Both the position numbers and the translations under genes were made by a program. From contig CM045762.1 of assembly GCA_025200525.1 (NCBI GenBank), forward strand, positions 29,237,600 through 29,301,599: a stretch of DNA of 64,000 nucleotides, written 5' to 3'. A model generated the notes under the pieces. That model was not told the DNA's origin and ran no database searches. It saw only the letters and a program-made list of their open reading frames with translations. Positions 1 to 11,768 of this stretch are shown here, piece by piece (the first letter of the stretch is position 1; each line of letters starts with the position of its first letter). Source of the DNA: Camellia lanceoleosa. Lineage: Eukaryota > Streptophyta > Magnoliopsida > Ericales > Theaceae.

Positions 1-41
1 ACATAACCATTAGTGGATTTGGAGTCTTTTATATTAGATAT

Positions 42-1180
42 CTAATTAGCGTCACTATACCCTTTTAGTACCACTAGGTATTTGGTATAATGCAGCCTAT
101 AAACCCGGGTATAGCGTAGATAACCTAACACCTGCATAATGTCCCTCCAATGAGTAGCATTCGGATTACTCATGTATCTACTAAGTCTGCTAATAGAGTA
201 GGCTATATCTGGTATTGTACAACTCATTAGATACATCAAACTTCCAATGACTTGAGAATATTCTAGCTAAAAGACACTCTCACCATTATTCTTGGTCAAA
301 TGTAGATTCACGTTTACCGATGTCCTAGATACAATTGTATCTGATTTTTCAAATTTCTCAAGTATCTTCTCAACATAGTGAGATTGAGAAAATACAATAC
401 CATCAAATGTTCTGATAATCTTAATACCTAAAATGTTATCTGCAAGGCCTATATCTTTCATGTCAAACTTAGAATTTAACAATCTCTTCATAGTTCGAAT
501 CATTTTATCATTACTACCAACAACGAGTATATCATCTACATATAAATACAAAATGACATAACTTCTGTCAGTGTCTTTAACATATATGCACTTGTCACAC
601 TTATTGATTCTAAATCCATTTGACAACATAGTATTATCAAATTTCTCATGTCATTGCTTAGGAGCTTGCTTCAAACCACACAATGACTTGACAAGCTTAC
701 AGACATTCTTATTTTTCCCTGGAGCTGAAAACCCCTTGGGTTGTTCCATGTAGATCTCTTCATCTCAATCTCTATTTAAGAAAGTTGTCTTTACATCCAT
801 TTGATGTATCTTTAGACCTCGTAAAACGGCTATCGCAATCACCATACAAATGGATTTAATCCTTGTCATAGGTGAATACGTATTAAAGTAATCCAGGTCT
901 TCTCGTTGCTTGTATCCTTTGATAACTAGCCTAGCTTTATACTTATCAATTGACCCATCATTTTTCATCTTTCTTTTAAAGATTCACTTACTCCCCAATG
1001 CCTTATTGTCTGGAGGTAGATCAACAAACTCCCAAGTATGGTTTTGTAAGACGGAGTCAATTGCACTCTTAATTGTTTCTTTCCATAAGGGACTTGCAGG
1101 TGAAGTCACAACTTCACGAAAAGTTCGAGGTTCTCCCTCTAATATATAAGTCAAGATGTCCGGGCCAAAGGACTTGGCAG
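42..1180 (-). pseudogene. copia reverse transcriptase / RNase H region
   Basis: This part of the copia polyprotein copied element RNA into DNA. Visible motifs on the minus strand are the RT entry segment with YKARLVIKGYKQREDLDY (about 890-945), QMDVKTTFLN (about 770-800), LCGLKQAPKQ (about 650-680), the catalytic YVDD within LYLYVDDILVV (about 520-550), and [15 protein letters not shown] followed by RNase H start GYSDAN (about 42-240). In-frame stops separate the blocks, for example after LNRD near 765 and after KQAPKQ near 655, so no full protein can be made. It continues leftward out of the window. Confidence 0.92.
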
Positions 1181-1399
1181 TCCTAGCCCTTTTACTTATT
1201 CTTTGCTCATTTACTTTCTCATCTTGATCATCTACTTAATCATTGACTTGATCATCTTCAAGTTCCTTCTCAGAACTTTGATCCTCTCCTTGAGTTCATC
1301 AAGGAAATACGTCTTCAAAGAAGGATGCATTCTTTGACTCCATTATGATATTCTTGTGGATATCTGAAATATCAGACTGGTGCACAAGAAACCTATATG

Positions 1400-2290
1400 C
1401 ACTACTATTCTGTGCATAACCAATGAATATACAATCCACAATTTTCAGACCTATCCTAACCTACTTGGGTGTAGGTACCACTACTTTTACAAGGCACCCC
1501 CATATACGTAGGAAATTATAAAAAGGTTTGTGGCCTTTTCATAATTCATATGGAGTCTTGTCTACTTTCTTCCGAGGGATTCTATTTAGAATGTAATTCG
1601 CGGAGAGAATAATTTCCCCCCACAAGTTCCGTGGCAACCCAGAACTTATTAACATTGCATTCATTATTTCTTTTAATGTCCTATTCTTTCGCTCAACAAC
1701 ACCATTTGACTGAGGGGAGTACGGCGCTGTGGTTTGGTGAATAATTCCAAATTAAGCACAAGTCTCAGCAAACGGGGATTCATACTCACTACCACGATCA
1801 CTTCTTATCGCCTTGATCTTTCGACTTAATTGATTCTCAACTTCATTCTTGAAAAGAATAAATTTCTCAATCACCTCATTTTTGCTTTTAAGCTAATACA
1901 CATAACAATATTTAGTACAATCATCAACAAAAGTGATGAAGTATTTGTTGCCACCACGTGTTTGTATGACTTTCAAGTCACACACATCACTGTGCACTAA
2001 ATCCAAAGGCACGCTACTTCTTTCAACAAAATGAAAAGAAGTCCTTGCCAATTTTGTTGTTACTCAAGTTTCACACTTGTGATTTGGATTAATCTTAAAA
2101 GATGGTATGTGATCTAACTTGATTAATCTACGCAAAGAGTTAAAATTTAAATGACCCAGTCTTCCATACCAAAAAATAGGGGACTCAAGCATATAAGCAG
2201 AAGAAGAAACTTTCTCATTAATTTTTGGGACAAAAGTCATTATATTGAGCTTAAACATACTGCCCGACATATAGGCTTTCCCACATAAAC
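1400..2290 (-). pseudogene. copia GAG-pre-integrase and integrase region
   Basis: Minus-strand translation shows the zinc-binding style H...H...C segment around GRLGHLN and NPNHKCET (2064-2180). The integrase core follows, with DLVHSDVCD, FITFVDDCTKYCYVY, IRSDRGSEYES and QSNGVVERKNRTLKE (about 1670-2010), then the copia-typical PYELWKGHKPFYNFLRIWGC block (about 1490-1555). The D, D, E positions of the integrase catalytic triad are visible. Stops interrupt the frame near 2063, 1895, 1755 and 1460, so it is a relic. Confidence 0.9.
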
Positions 2291-2381
2291 CCCGCTCTTG
2301 GTCAACACGACCTTATCAGCCTCAAATAACATGCGGAAGCCATGTTTACTCAAGAGTGACCCTAAAACAAGGTTCTTATGA

Positions 2382-3260
2382 ATGTAAAACCTTATATCCC
2401 ATATTGATTGTTATTCAAATTAAAGTAATTAACTGAAATAAATAGATTCATGGTTAATTAAATTAAATTACATACTGTTAGAATTTACAATGATATTGCA
2501 TAGAAATAGACAATACAATAAAATGGTAAAGAAAACACAAATCGAAACCTGTGTGATATCACAATCTACAGCAAACTTGCCAAAAAAGTTTAGGTTGGTG
2601 AACCACTAATCCGGCCCAATCCAAACCCAAACCCAAACCCAAACCCAAACCCATTCCAGCAAGCCTCATGCCGAAGATCCACATATCATGGACTCGGCCG
2701 GTTTGGGCGGGTTGGCCGTGTGCATACGTGTGGCAATTTTTTCATAACCAACTTGGACCATAGTTTTGCCCCAAGCCCATCCTTAAAGCATCCATAACTC
2801 ATTTTCCTTCGGAAAATTTAGATGCCCCAAAGGGCTCATACCCTGATTAAAATCTTGAGGTTTAAATGTCCATCAAAGTTTTCCTCTATAATCAATGTGG
2901 GATTGGTAGTTATACACAATTCCCAATACCTCATTCATGAGGCCATCTTTATGAGGCAATTTCTCATTCAATTCTCAATGGTTTTTGGTCATTCTTTTTG
3001 TGGTGTAAAGACCTTGTTACAAAGAATTTAAACTCGTTTAATCTCACTTCAACCAATGGTTAGGACCTACTTTAATTTCACATTAAATTTTACCAAAAAA
3101 TTATTTTTTTCCAACATTTATATTGTCTTGAGTTGTTTTATTATTGTATTTGTAATTGTTTGTTATTACTTTTGTATTGTGTTCTATGAATAGAGTAATA
3201 CTTCGCAGCTCGAAAAAAAATTGGACTGAAATGGCTCGAATACCCAAATCGATGTCGTTT
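2382..3260. other. Non-coding stretch with a short (CCCAAA)n run
   Basis: No gene is supported here. At about 2620-2655 there are five or six tandem CCCAAA units. Around 2500-2545 there is a short stretch (CAATACAATAAAATGGTAA) that also occurs, slightly altered, near 23905. It may be the leader or LTR edge of a copia element. Confidence 0.7.
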
Positions 3261-3269
3261 TGGGTATTC

Positions 3270-3500
3270 TTTTTTTTTTTTTCCTTTTCCCTTCCCTCTT
3301 TGAAATAGATAGAAGAAAGAGAGAAGATGCGATCATGAGAAAAGATGGAGAGAATGAGGAGGAAGAGAAGAAGGAGAAAGAGAAAAAAAAGATGAAGAGA
3401 ATGAGAAGGAATAGGAAGAGGAGAAGGAGAAAAGATGGAGAGAAGGAGGAGAAGGAGAAGGAGAAAATATGGAGAAGAAAAACAGAGAAGGGGAACAGAT
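3270..3500. repeat. GA-rich low-complexity tract
   Basis: A purine-rich run of GAAG, GGAGAA and GAAAAAG words on the plus strand, preceded by a T-run at about 3270-3282. Open frames on both strands only give Glu/Lys/Arg or Ser/Phe/Leu runs and are not genes. Confidence 0.9.
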
Positions 3501-3578
3501 ATGTATACACATAGAGGAGACAGTGATGGCAGCGTTGGTGGGTGGCTCTTTCTCTCTCTGCCGATGGGTGGCTCTTTT

Positions 3579-3603
3579 TCTCTCTCTCTCTCTCTCTCTC
3601 ACT

Positions 3604-3635
<32 letters not shown>
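3579..3635. repeat. (CT)n - (CA)n - (TA)n compound microsatellite
   Basis: About 11 CT units at 3579-3600 are followed by about 12 CA units at 3604-3627 and a short TA tail. It is a perfect compound microsatellite, likely polymorphic. Confidence 0.95.
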
Positions 3636-3918
3636 GATATGTGTATACATACATAGATCTGTGTATACACGCAGATCTTTGTTTTTTGCCAGAATCTGAC
3701 ACACATCCCCACCACCTCTAAAACATCTTTGACTTGTTCTTCTTCACCACTCACCCATCTCCGTCCATTTATTTCTTTAAAATTTTGGTTAAACTCTGTA
3801 CTATGAAGATGGATGAGAAGAGAGTTTTGTCATTGAGAAATGTTTTGATGGTGCCTTTGGCTTTAAATGTTGGGTTGATTTTGAGGATTGGGTATGTGAG
3901 TGAGAGTTAGAGGAGATC

Positions 3919-6339
3919 TGTCACGACCCAAACCCGGCCCTATGGGTTTAGTACCGTAACCGGCCAGTAATCCGTGATTACCGAAGGCTTGCTTAACAGT
4001 GAAGATAGTAATACAGAGTAAAGGGGCTGGCGGAAGCCAAAACAGTAATAAAAGATGTCCAATGAGCTGTGACAGTCTGTATACAAAAAGATTTTTCTGT
4101 AACATATTCACATTCATAAGCAAAACATATATACCCCATACGTACAACATTCGAGTTAGGGACCAAATCCCTAATTAGCACAGTACAGTATAAGTCTTAA
4201 ACAATATTACAGAACAGAAGCAAAAAGGTGAACTGAGACACCCCCAAAAGCCCTTTCTTGGATTGACATGGAACCTCGAAGTGAGACGCGATGGTTGGCT
4301 TGACAAAAAAGGAGCTAACCTAACGCTCTTAACTCCGATCCGGTGCCTGGACACCTACATATAAATATAAACAGTGAGCTAAAACCCAGTGAATAACAAA
4401 TGCGTAAAAGGGTTAAGAGTGAATGTCCTTTCAGTCATTAAGCAGTCATATCAGTCATTTAGAAACCATAGCAGTTATATGTGGTACATCCAATAGCAAA
4501 CAGTACAGTAAGTCTTAACAGACTGAACAGTCAGTTGATGGCCATCATAACAGTAAACAGTAGTGGTTCCAAACATGGAAACCGACAGAGATCTCTGTGA
4601 CAGTAGCAGTAACAGTAAATTGCTATGGATGCCACGAATACAGTTTATAAATAGGACAAACATTCATTCATTAAACAATAACGTTTCGGTAAACAGAATA
4701 GTTGATCATTCAGAAAATATTCATAATTAAACATATCTTTACAACATTGTTACTCACAGAGCACTGGGCTAATAGCAGCTAAAGAGCGTTCTCGGATGCC
4801 AACCCTACACAGTTACAGAATGAACACACACTAAGTTACACACTCGGGAATCAACAACTCAGTCCCTATCTTGACTCGGTGTGGTTCTACATCAATAACC
4901 TCATTAAGATGTCTTAAACTAGGCCTAGGAATGCCTAGGATGAAATGACGATGCAAAGATGCACTTTAAAATACTTTTCAAATTTTTCAGAAAACAGGGG
5001 TCTCGCTTGAGCGTGGCTCTCTTCGCTCGAGCGAGCTTGTCAAAACAGTGGGGTCACTTGAGCGTGGACTTTTTTCGCTCGAGCGGTTTGTAAAAATGCA
5101 AAAAGTACTGGATGTTGAAAATCTCCGCTCGACGCCCACTTGATGCTCACTCGAGCGTGAGACACAATCCTCGCTCGAGCGTAGGTTCTCTCGCTCGAGC
5201 GTACGTCTACGTGCACCAAAAACCTAAGAGCTTGCAACCTATGCTCCAACCAGCATCCCTTCGCTCGAGCGGAGCTCTGAACAAAAGATGGTCGCTCGAG
5301 CGTGGAATCTTTCGTTTGAGCGTGGAAACCAAAATCTGGGATTTCCAGATTTGCCTCCCAAGCTCATACCAAGCATTCAACACCTCAAAACTCAACCTCT
5401 TGGGCCCATTTTCTGGAAAAACACTTTAAACCCATAATATAACATGTTTTGAAGATCAATTTGTAAAATCAAAGCCCAAGGGTGAGTCAATTGAACACCA
5501 CATTCAAATAAACTTCAAGAACAAGCTTAAACACAACATGCATGATCTCCTTTAAAATCCAACACTTCAAATCAAGATTAAATTGGCAATTTGATGGAAA
5601 AACATGATGAATCCATGGCTTCAACCAAAATGTAAACATGCATGTAGGAATTTCCATGAAAACAACCTCAAGATTTCAATATAAGGACATACATGCATGA
5701 ATTAAGCCTCAATCCAACACTTCAAATCAATTCTTGACTTAGATCACCAATTTACCATGGACTATGCAAGTAACAACTTAAATACACAATTGAGAGGTTG
5801 AATTCCTTACCTAGGTCTTGAATTCAAAATATGGGAGTCTAATTTTGCAAATCTTCTACAATTCCTTCCAAATTCCAAGCCAATATCTTGTTGAATCTAA
5901 ATTTTCTCCTACTCTCCACTCTCTCTCGGTTTTGGTCTCAAGAAGGTGAACTAGATGATATAACAAGCATGTATGGAGTGAAAAGGAGATGGTCTAGAAT
6001 TAAGCCACTAAGTGGCAATAAGGTAAATTATTCAACTAATGTAATTTAGCATTATTTAATCTATTTTAATCATTCCAAATCGAAATTAAATTAAATCTAC
6101 TATAAAATCACAAAAATTCTAATTAGCATAAACCACTGAGCAATTTCAAATTCAGCCGCCGATAAGGCCTTCAATTTACAGTTCGAAACTTAAAACATGA
6201 ACAGATCAATCGAATGACAGACAGATAGAAATGTATTTGAAACAATACACTCATGCAATCAGTTCAGAATTTCAATCTGATCAACTACTTATCACGTTCA
6301 GTCGCAGTTTAGTAGTAATCGGAGGTGAGGGTTGTCACA
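3919..6339 (-). mobile_element. Solo LTR A, 2421 bp, 5-bp target duplication AGATC
   Basis: The element begins TGTCACGACCC and ends GGGTTGTCACA, the TG...CA ends of an LTR. It is flanked by a perfect 5-bp duplication, AGATC at 3914-3918 and at 6340-6344. There is no primer-binding site, coding domain or second LTR, so it fits a solo LTR left by recombination between two LTRs. On the minus strand a CT-rich segment and a GT-type donor (CTAGGTAAGG near 5815) suggest that transcription ran leftwards. It may belong to a Ty3/gypsy family, since terminal words of this kind are common there, but no internal region proves this. Confidence 0.85.
4995..5325. repeat. Cluster of CGCTCGAGCG palindromes inside LTR A
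   Basis: About eleven copies of the 10-bp palindrome CGCTCGAGCG or one-base variants (CACTTGAGCG, CGTTTGAGCG) lie 20-50 bp apart. They are GC-rich islands in an otherwise AT-rich LTR. Confidence 0.9.
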
Positions 6340-6344
6340 AGATC

Positions 6345-7230
6345 AAAACAAAATTTTTTTGGGTTGTGTTTGAAGGAGAAGCAGGAAAACAGAGAGAATT
6401 TTTTTTTTTGCAAAACGACGTCGTTTTGGAATTCGAGCCAGTCTGGCCAGCTCCCTTTCAAGCTACCTAGCAGAGCTTCTATGAATATTATATTATATAT
6501 ATATATATATATATATTTATAAATTACACTTTAATTTGTAAATATTCATATTTTATTATCTATTATTGCATATTAATCTTTTTAGTAATGGGGATGTTGA
6601 ACATTTGACATGACATTTGTGTGGGAGAAATATAAGACGGAGAAAAATTAATGAAAGAATTTGAAAAATAGGTTAAAAATTAATTTTTTGATTTTTTTTT
6701 TTTGACTATTTTGAAAAAATGTATAAAAAAGAAGAGAAATAATAAGATCCAAAAATAGGTTAAAAGTCAAAAAATTTTTTTTTTAGGAGAATTGACCAGT
6801 AAATCCCATTTTATCATCTTGTAGATCATGTGGTCCTAATTGTTTTCTTTTAAACCGTTTAGTCCTTTGGGTTGTTTGTTTACTATTTTGCCATTAAAGT
6901 GTTAATTTGAGTTTGTAGACCCACATGTATTTATAAAAAGGGGTGTGTGAGATTCACGTTCCAAAAAAAGGTAATAATACTCTTTTTCTGTGACGTGGGT
7001 TATGATGTGAATTTGACACTTTTTTTTTTAAATTTTTTTTTTATGACGTAGATTGTGTCACGTTTCAGCTTTACATCACTTTGAGCCTTTGTTTTCCAAT
7101 TGCCATTTGTGACGTTTCGACGTGAACCTCACCGATTCCACCGATTCTCGTTCTCAATCTCACCTATTGGGGTTCACTCGGTTCCACAGTTCTGGTTCCA
7201 CATTTCCGGTTCCACATTTCGGCGTGAACC
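6345..7230. other. AT-rich non-coding DNA with a (TA)n tract
   Basis: A (TA)n run lies at about 6494-6516, and T-runs at 6677-6692 and 7019-7042. Around 7100-7225 short repeats of GTGAACCTCACCGATTCC and TTCCGGTTCCAC occur. I see no gene. Confidence 0.75.
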
Positions 7231-7257
7231 TCACCATTGACCATCACGTGAACACAG

Positions 7258-7850
7258 TCTAGCGATACGAATTGTGGGTTGTTTGTGAAGCTGAAAAATG
7301 GGTACACATTGACCATCAATGGCTACCCAGTATCCTTCAAAAATTACAGCAATGGACCCATTATTGATTGGTGATTTGGATTGAAAGATGAGTCCGAGGG
7401 AGGGTATGAATTCATCAAAATAGAAGCTGTGTGAGATGTTGAGAGCTTGATTGGGTCTGATAAACCCAAAGTTTGAAGAGCTATGCATAGATTGTTCGTG
7501 GCAGGGACTAAATAGGGCGTGTAAAATGGGTCTTTGAGGAGGATTTCGTTGGCTACGGCAATGTACTTGATTTGGGTGGGGGAGATGTGGGAGAAGATGT
7601 TGGATTGGAGCCATTGGAGAGAGGGGTCTATGGTGGTGGTGGCGAGGGAAGGGAGGAGTTCGTTGGGGACTCCGATCATGAGGGAGATGCCGGTGTCGGA
7701 GAATGATGTGAGTGTATCGGGATCGGTGTTGAAGAGGCGAATGGTGGTGATTCCATTTGATTTGAGGAGGTTGACGGCGGTGGAGGGCGGAGGGAGGTTG
7801 TTGGCCAGTCGGCCATAGCAAATTCCGATAGGTGTAGCAGCTGCTACAAA
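7258..7850 (-). pseudogene. GH17 glucan endo-1,3-beta-glucosidase fragment
   Basis: Minus-strand translation gives the N-terminal half of a plant GH17 beta-1,3-glucanase: GICYGRLANNLPPPSTAVNL, then GITTIRLFNTDPDTL, GVPNELLPSLA, IAVANEILL and NVYPFFSFTNNPQFVSLD. In this family the glutamate of the VGNE-like motif is the general acid; here it reads VANE. Two in-frame stops occur, after MGPLL (about 7344) and seven codons later (about 7320), and similarity ends near 7258 before the second catalytic glutamate. About 200 codons are seen, against 330 or more in the family. No reliable start or signal peptide is attached. It would have hydrolysed callose or fungal glucan outside the cell; now it is a truncated pseudogene. 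Confidence 0.85.
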
Positions 7851-7859
7851 AACAGGGAA

Positions 7860-8893
7860 AGCAATGCAAGAATTTGGGTGAACCACGTTCCCCTCGCTAC
7901 AATGACAGTGAGTCACGTTCCCAGTGAACCACGTTCCCCTGCTACAAAACATTTTATAATCTGTTAGCCAACTGTGAATTGATGGTTTAGCTTTCGATTA
8001 GAATCGTAATTTGACACTCAACCTACGATCGGCATTGTCCTTTTGCAAGAACAAATATATGCAGAATTTTACCAAAAAAAAGAAGAAGAATAAATCTCCA
8101 CAAATCATGGCAGGGTATATTTGTCCAGCAACACTCCCAAACCATTCAAATCAGGACTAACCAGTAACAAATTATGCTGCAAAAGGACTTGGCAAACAAA
8201 GAGAAAACTCGTGGGACCAAATAGATTACAAGATACTAAAATGGGACTTTCTATTAATTTTCCCTATTTTTTATCCACTGGCCGATGGGCATTTCCACGC
8301 CAAAATCTTTAATTGAGATAATGCCTCACCATATGTGGAGGTGATAAGTATTATTCAAATTAATTATGACAAATTTTAATAAGTGTTTTATAAACATTAT
8401 TTAATATTGAAAAGTATGTAAAAAAAAATTAAAATATATAAAAATATTAAAAAATATATTAATTTCAATAAAAATTCATGAAAATTAGTAAAAAATATAT
8501 TATATTTTAAAAATATTTTATCTTTTACTTATGTCTTAGAATATCTTTGACACACTTGTTAGCTAGACCCATAAACTATTAGGATCAGTTCTCTACCGGT
8601 GTGGTCTAACAATGTGTGCTAACACTAATAGATTGGTTTAGCAAAGAATCAGTGCAGAGTGCTTGGCAATGCACCCGGGTAGAAACGCATGGCAGGGCAT
8701 TCAATAACGTGCAGTATCCAAACAGGATTGCTAGTAAAGCACCTGAGCAAAAAGTTTATTTAAGACCCACATAATTCCATACTAATTTTTGCTCACGCAA
8801 CAGTTTTTAAAATCATTTCATAAAATTTGATAGAGTCTATTAAAATAAATAAAAATATTTGGAAATTTTAAACTATGAGTTCTAAAGGAGTTT
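7860..8893. other. Non-coding DNA
   Basis: Two copies of a GTGAACCACGTTCCCC word with a CTACAA tail occur at 7877-7945. The rest is AT-rich with no supported gene. Confidence 0.7.
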
Positions 8894-8896
8894 TAA

Positions 8897-9055
8897 TGCT
8901 GTGTTTGGTTGAGAGATTTGAGGAAGGATTTGAAAAGAAAAATAGAAAATGTAGGTGAAATGTGAATAAAACATACTTATATTTTACTTAGTTTCACATA
9001 CATTTTTCCTTTCTCTTTTCAAATCCCTCCTCAAATCCCCCAACCAAACACAGCG
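8897..9055. mobile_element. Tourist-like MITE, copy 1 (159 bp, TSD TAA)
   Basis: The two halves form an imperfect inverted repeat beginning TGCTGTGTTTGGTTG and ending CAACCAAACACAGCG, with GGATTTGAAAAG / CTTTTCAAATCC further in. TAA flanks both sides (8894-8896 and 9056-9058), as for PIF/Harbinger elements. A second copy of exactly the same length is at 38005-38163. Confidence 0.85.
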
Positions 9056-9058
9056 TAA

Positions 9059-9609
9059 GGAGTGGGTCCTATTTATTGATGTAATGTTTTGGCCTTTGTT
9101 ATTTTATTTTTATTTTTATTTTGAATTTCTATCTCATTAGTGCTCAATTATAATTTCTAAATTAGAGAGATGAATAATTGTTGTAAAATAAATTTTCATT
9201 TATTGTCTAATTAATTAATCTTTTTTTTTAATTTTTATTTTGTCTATTTGAAGTTTGAACAACATATTTGAACATATATTTTTAAAATAATGTTAGAGAT
9301 ATCAAATTTTTTACAAAATAAATGATCAAATATCTTATATGGATGTGGAGTCCACACTTTCATGTGAGACATTTAATTATTCATTTAATAAAAAATTTAA
9401 AATCTATATCATTTTCCATATTTTTAGCTAAACTGCACAGATAGAAGTATTCTCTTGATGATGCTAACCAAAAAAAATAAAAAATAAAAAATAAAATATA
9501 TAATTAATAGGAGACTTATTTATAAGTTCTTTTTCAGACACTTATGGTAAGTTAAATCTTGTGTAATTTCTTATAGAGTCTTAAGTCCTATTTAGATAAG
9601 AATATATTC
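9059..9609. other. AT-rich non-coding DNA
   Basis: No gene, RNA or clear repeat structure is seen. Only A/T-rich words and short simple runs such as AAAAATAAAAAATAAAA near 9475 occur. Confidence 0.7.
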
Positions 9610-9612
9610 CAC

Positions 9613-10175
9613 ATGATCCTACATAAACGTAACGTGACGTAACACTTACATAAACGTAACGTGACGTGACACTTACATAAACGTAACGTAACATAACATA
9701 ACACCTACATAACACGTAATGTAACGTGATACCTATATAAACGTAACGTGACGTGACACCTACATAAACGTAACGTAATGTGTCACGTTACGTTTCGCAA
9801 ACTTAATGAGTTTTTATTTTTTTAAATTGAATGTGAAAATGTTACTGGTTTATGTTGGTGTCACTTTACGTTTCGTATAAATAGGAAATTGAATGTTGTC
9901 ATAAATCATAGGTGTCACATTATGTCTATGTAGGTGTTACGTTACATTACGTTACGTTACGTTTATGTAAGGAAATTGAATGTCCATAGATCATATGTGT
10001 CATGTTACGTTATGTTATGTTTATGTAGGTGTCACGTTACGTTACGTTTATGTAGATATGATCTATGATAACATGCAATTTCCTATTACGTTTATGTAGG
10101 TGTCACGTTGCGTATAGGTGTCACGTTATGTTACGTTTATATAGATATGATTTATGGTAACATTCAATTTCCTAT
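9613..10175. repeat. Foldback array of ~28-bp ACGT-rich units
   Basis: At 9613-9785 about six tandem units of roughly 28 bp read CTACATAAACGTAACGTGAC plus a GTGACAC tail. From 9860 to 10145 the same unit recurs in reverse complement (GTGTCACGTTACG, then TTTATGTAGG). It alternates with a second word, AGGAAATTGAATG with ATAAATCAT, that also appears in both orientations. The whole could fold into a long hairpin. No ORF or transposase is present. It may be a foldback-type element or an expanded MITE. Confidence 0.8.
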
Positions 10176-10190
10176 ATATAGTTTTACTAT

Positions 10191-11357
10191 TATTTATGAT
10201 ATTAACAACTAATATTGAGGGTAAATGTGTCAACAAACTTCCCACAAAATTTATGAGAATATAAGTTTTTTAGTAGGACGTAGCATAAGCTTCTCTAACG
10301 GACTTATAAATAATTTTTCCTTAATAACTATTATTATTTATTTATTTTTCCTGGTTATACAAATGATATTTCAACAAATTTTATCCAAAAGCTACACGTG
10401 CTTTTAGAATTCAGCAATCCGTCAGCACTGCATCGGGGGAGAAGTTATTCAGTGGTATTGAGCAATACACTAATTTTCAAAAACCAACAAAATAATTTAA
10501 AAAAAAAATCGAAACTTTATCTCTTATAACAAAATAAAATTTAAAATTTTAATTTTATCAATTTAAATTTAAATTTTTTTAATTTGTTTTCAATTCAAAC
10601 AATTAACCTACTTCTATTAAGAAAAATTGACGAAAAAAAAGTAAGCCATCAAACTCAATATAAATATATATAAAATGTCTAAAATATATTTTTTTTGTTG
10701 AGTTTAATGATTAAAATATTTTTTTGGTCAATTTTACTTAATAAAAATAGATAAACAGTCGAGATTGAAAATAAATAAAAATTTAAGATTTAAATTAATA
10801 AAATAAAATTTTGGATTTTTTTATTATAAGAGTCAAATTTTGAATTTTTTAAATTTTTTTCAAAAGTATTAAATTATAAGATAAATTATAAATATATTAA
10901 CTGAGATTTTGTTTAAGTTACAAAAAGTCTTCTATGATTATGAAAATTACAAATAACTCCTTGTAAAAAAATTTTATTCAACAAAATTAACAGAAAAAAT
11001 AATAATATTTCTAATTATACTCTTATACAATAATAAAATGATCTAAATTGTTAATTGAAATATATAAATGACATAATTAAAAATTATTAATTGATTTAAT
11101 AATTTATTAATAAAATAAGTTATTTGTTATGCCATCAAAAACTTAAAAAGTGAAGTATAATTTCTAAAATTACATGAAACAATTGATATTTTAAGCAAAC
11201 TAAAGAAGTGTATTCATAATTATCTTAAATTATGATATTTCAACCAATCAAAAAGTCAAAATCATAATAGAACAGCACAAATATTTGCCCTAAGACACCC
11301 TATAATTTTGCTCCCCAGGGCCACAACTTGTTTGTTTTTTTTATCAGGCAAGGCTAG
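10191..11357. other. AT-rich non-coding DNA
   Basis: Very AT-rich with many short inverted A/T words (for example around 10680-10860) but no supported gene. The short open frame at 10225-10407 has no recognisable feature. Confidence 0.7.
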
Positions 11358-11363
11358 AACTGA

Positions 11364-11533
11364 GAGCAAAGATCCTCTAGAGTTTTTTTTTTCTAAAGTT
11401 TCCTAGAGTGGTGCATTGTGTGGTTGAGATTTACTAACAAGTCACATTAATTTTTTAGCATTAAATCTCAACCACACAATACACTACTTTAGAAAACTTT
11501 AAGAAAAAAACACTCTAGAGATCCTTGGTGTAC
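11364..11533. mobile_element. Palindromic MITE ~240 bp upstream of the HGD start
   Basis: The arms pair over about 70 bp: AAGATCCTCTAGAG and TGTGTGGTTGAGATTTA at the left mirror TAAATCTCAACCACACA and CTCTAGAGATCCTT at the right. AACTGA occurs on both sides (11358-11363 and 11534-11539), with the neighbouring bases differing, so the duplication is uncertain. Confidence 0.75.
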
Positions 11534-11672
11534 AACTGAAGCATACAATCCTGTGAGTGTGTCCAAGGGAGAAATTTCTGTACAATACATACACGTCTCT
11601 TCGAATCCTGATGATCAGGCTGCCACGGTGGCATTGGTTCACACTAATCAAAGCTCATCCCCTTCTCCCTCA

Positions 11673-11768
11673 ACTATTTATTTATTAATTCGCCCCTTCA
11701 CCCTTCCCGCTATCTCTCTCTCTCTCTCTCTCTCTCTCTGTTCGATTCTCGAGAAAGTTTGTTGACTC
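11673..11768 (+). promoter_or_regulatory. HGD: Putative HGD core promoter and 5' UTR
   Basis: A TATA-like TATTTATTTATT lies at about 11675, followed by a CT-dinucleotide tract at 11712-11739, typical of plant 5' UTRs, and then the ATG at 11769. An open frame from 11553 ends at TGA 11763-11765, just before the HGD start. If transcription begins near 11700, that frame is not a translated upstream ORF. Confidence 0.5.

Larger units (their letters stand above)
1..2381 (-). mobile_element. Ty1/copia retrotransposon, decayed pol fragment
   Basis: Reading the minus strand from 2381 down to 1, conceptual translation gives in copia order: the protease-integrase linker (KNLVLGSLLSKHG), the GAG-pre-integrase motif (YGRLGHLNFNSLRRL), integrase core, reverse transcriptase with YLYVDDILVVGS, and the start of RNase H. 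The order GAG-pre-integrase, INT, RT, RNase H defines Ty1/copia (Pseudoviridae-type) elements. Several in-frame stops break the frame. Gag and most of the protease are absent at the 2381 side, and the 3' end runs off the window. No LTR is seen inside the window. The RT wording resembles the Tork-like group, but the lineage is a guess. Confidence 0.93.

Noticed and set aside
2620..2655. Telomere-like repeat
   Set aside because: The unit is CCCAAA, not the plant CCCTAAA, and there are only five or six copies.
3184..3702. Long open frames on both strands (172, 84, 89 and 73 codons)
   Set aside because: They arise from GA-rich and CT/CA microsatellite DNA and give single-residue-type runs; no start context or domain.
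5040..5429. ORFs across the CGCTCGAGCG cluster
   Set aside because: Open by GC content of the repeated motif on both strands; no domain and inside a solo LTR.
7534..7818. Plus-strand 94-codon ORF
   Set aside because: It is the opposite-strand shadow of the GH17 pseudogene.
11553..11765. 70-codon ORF directly upstream of HGD as a gene or uORF
   Set aside because: It crosses the TATA-like box and the CT microsatellite; the probable transcription start is after its ATG.
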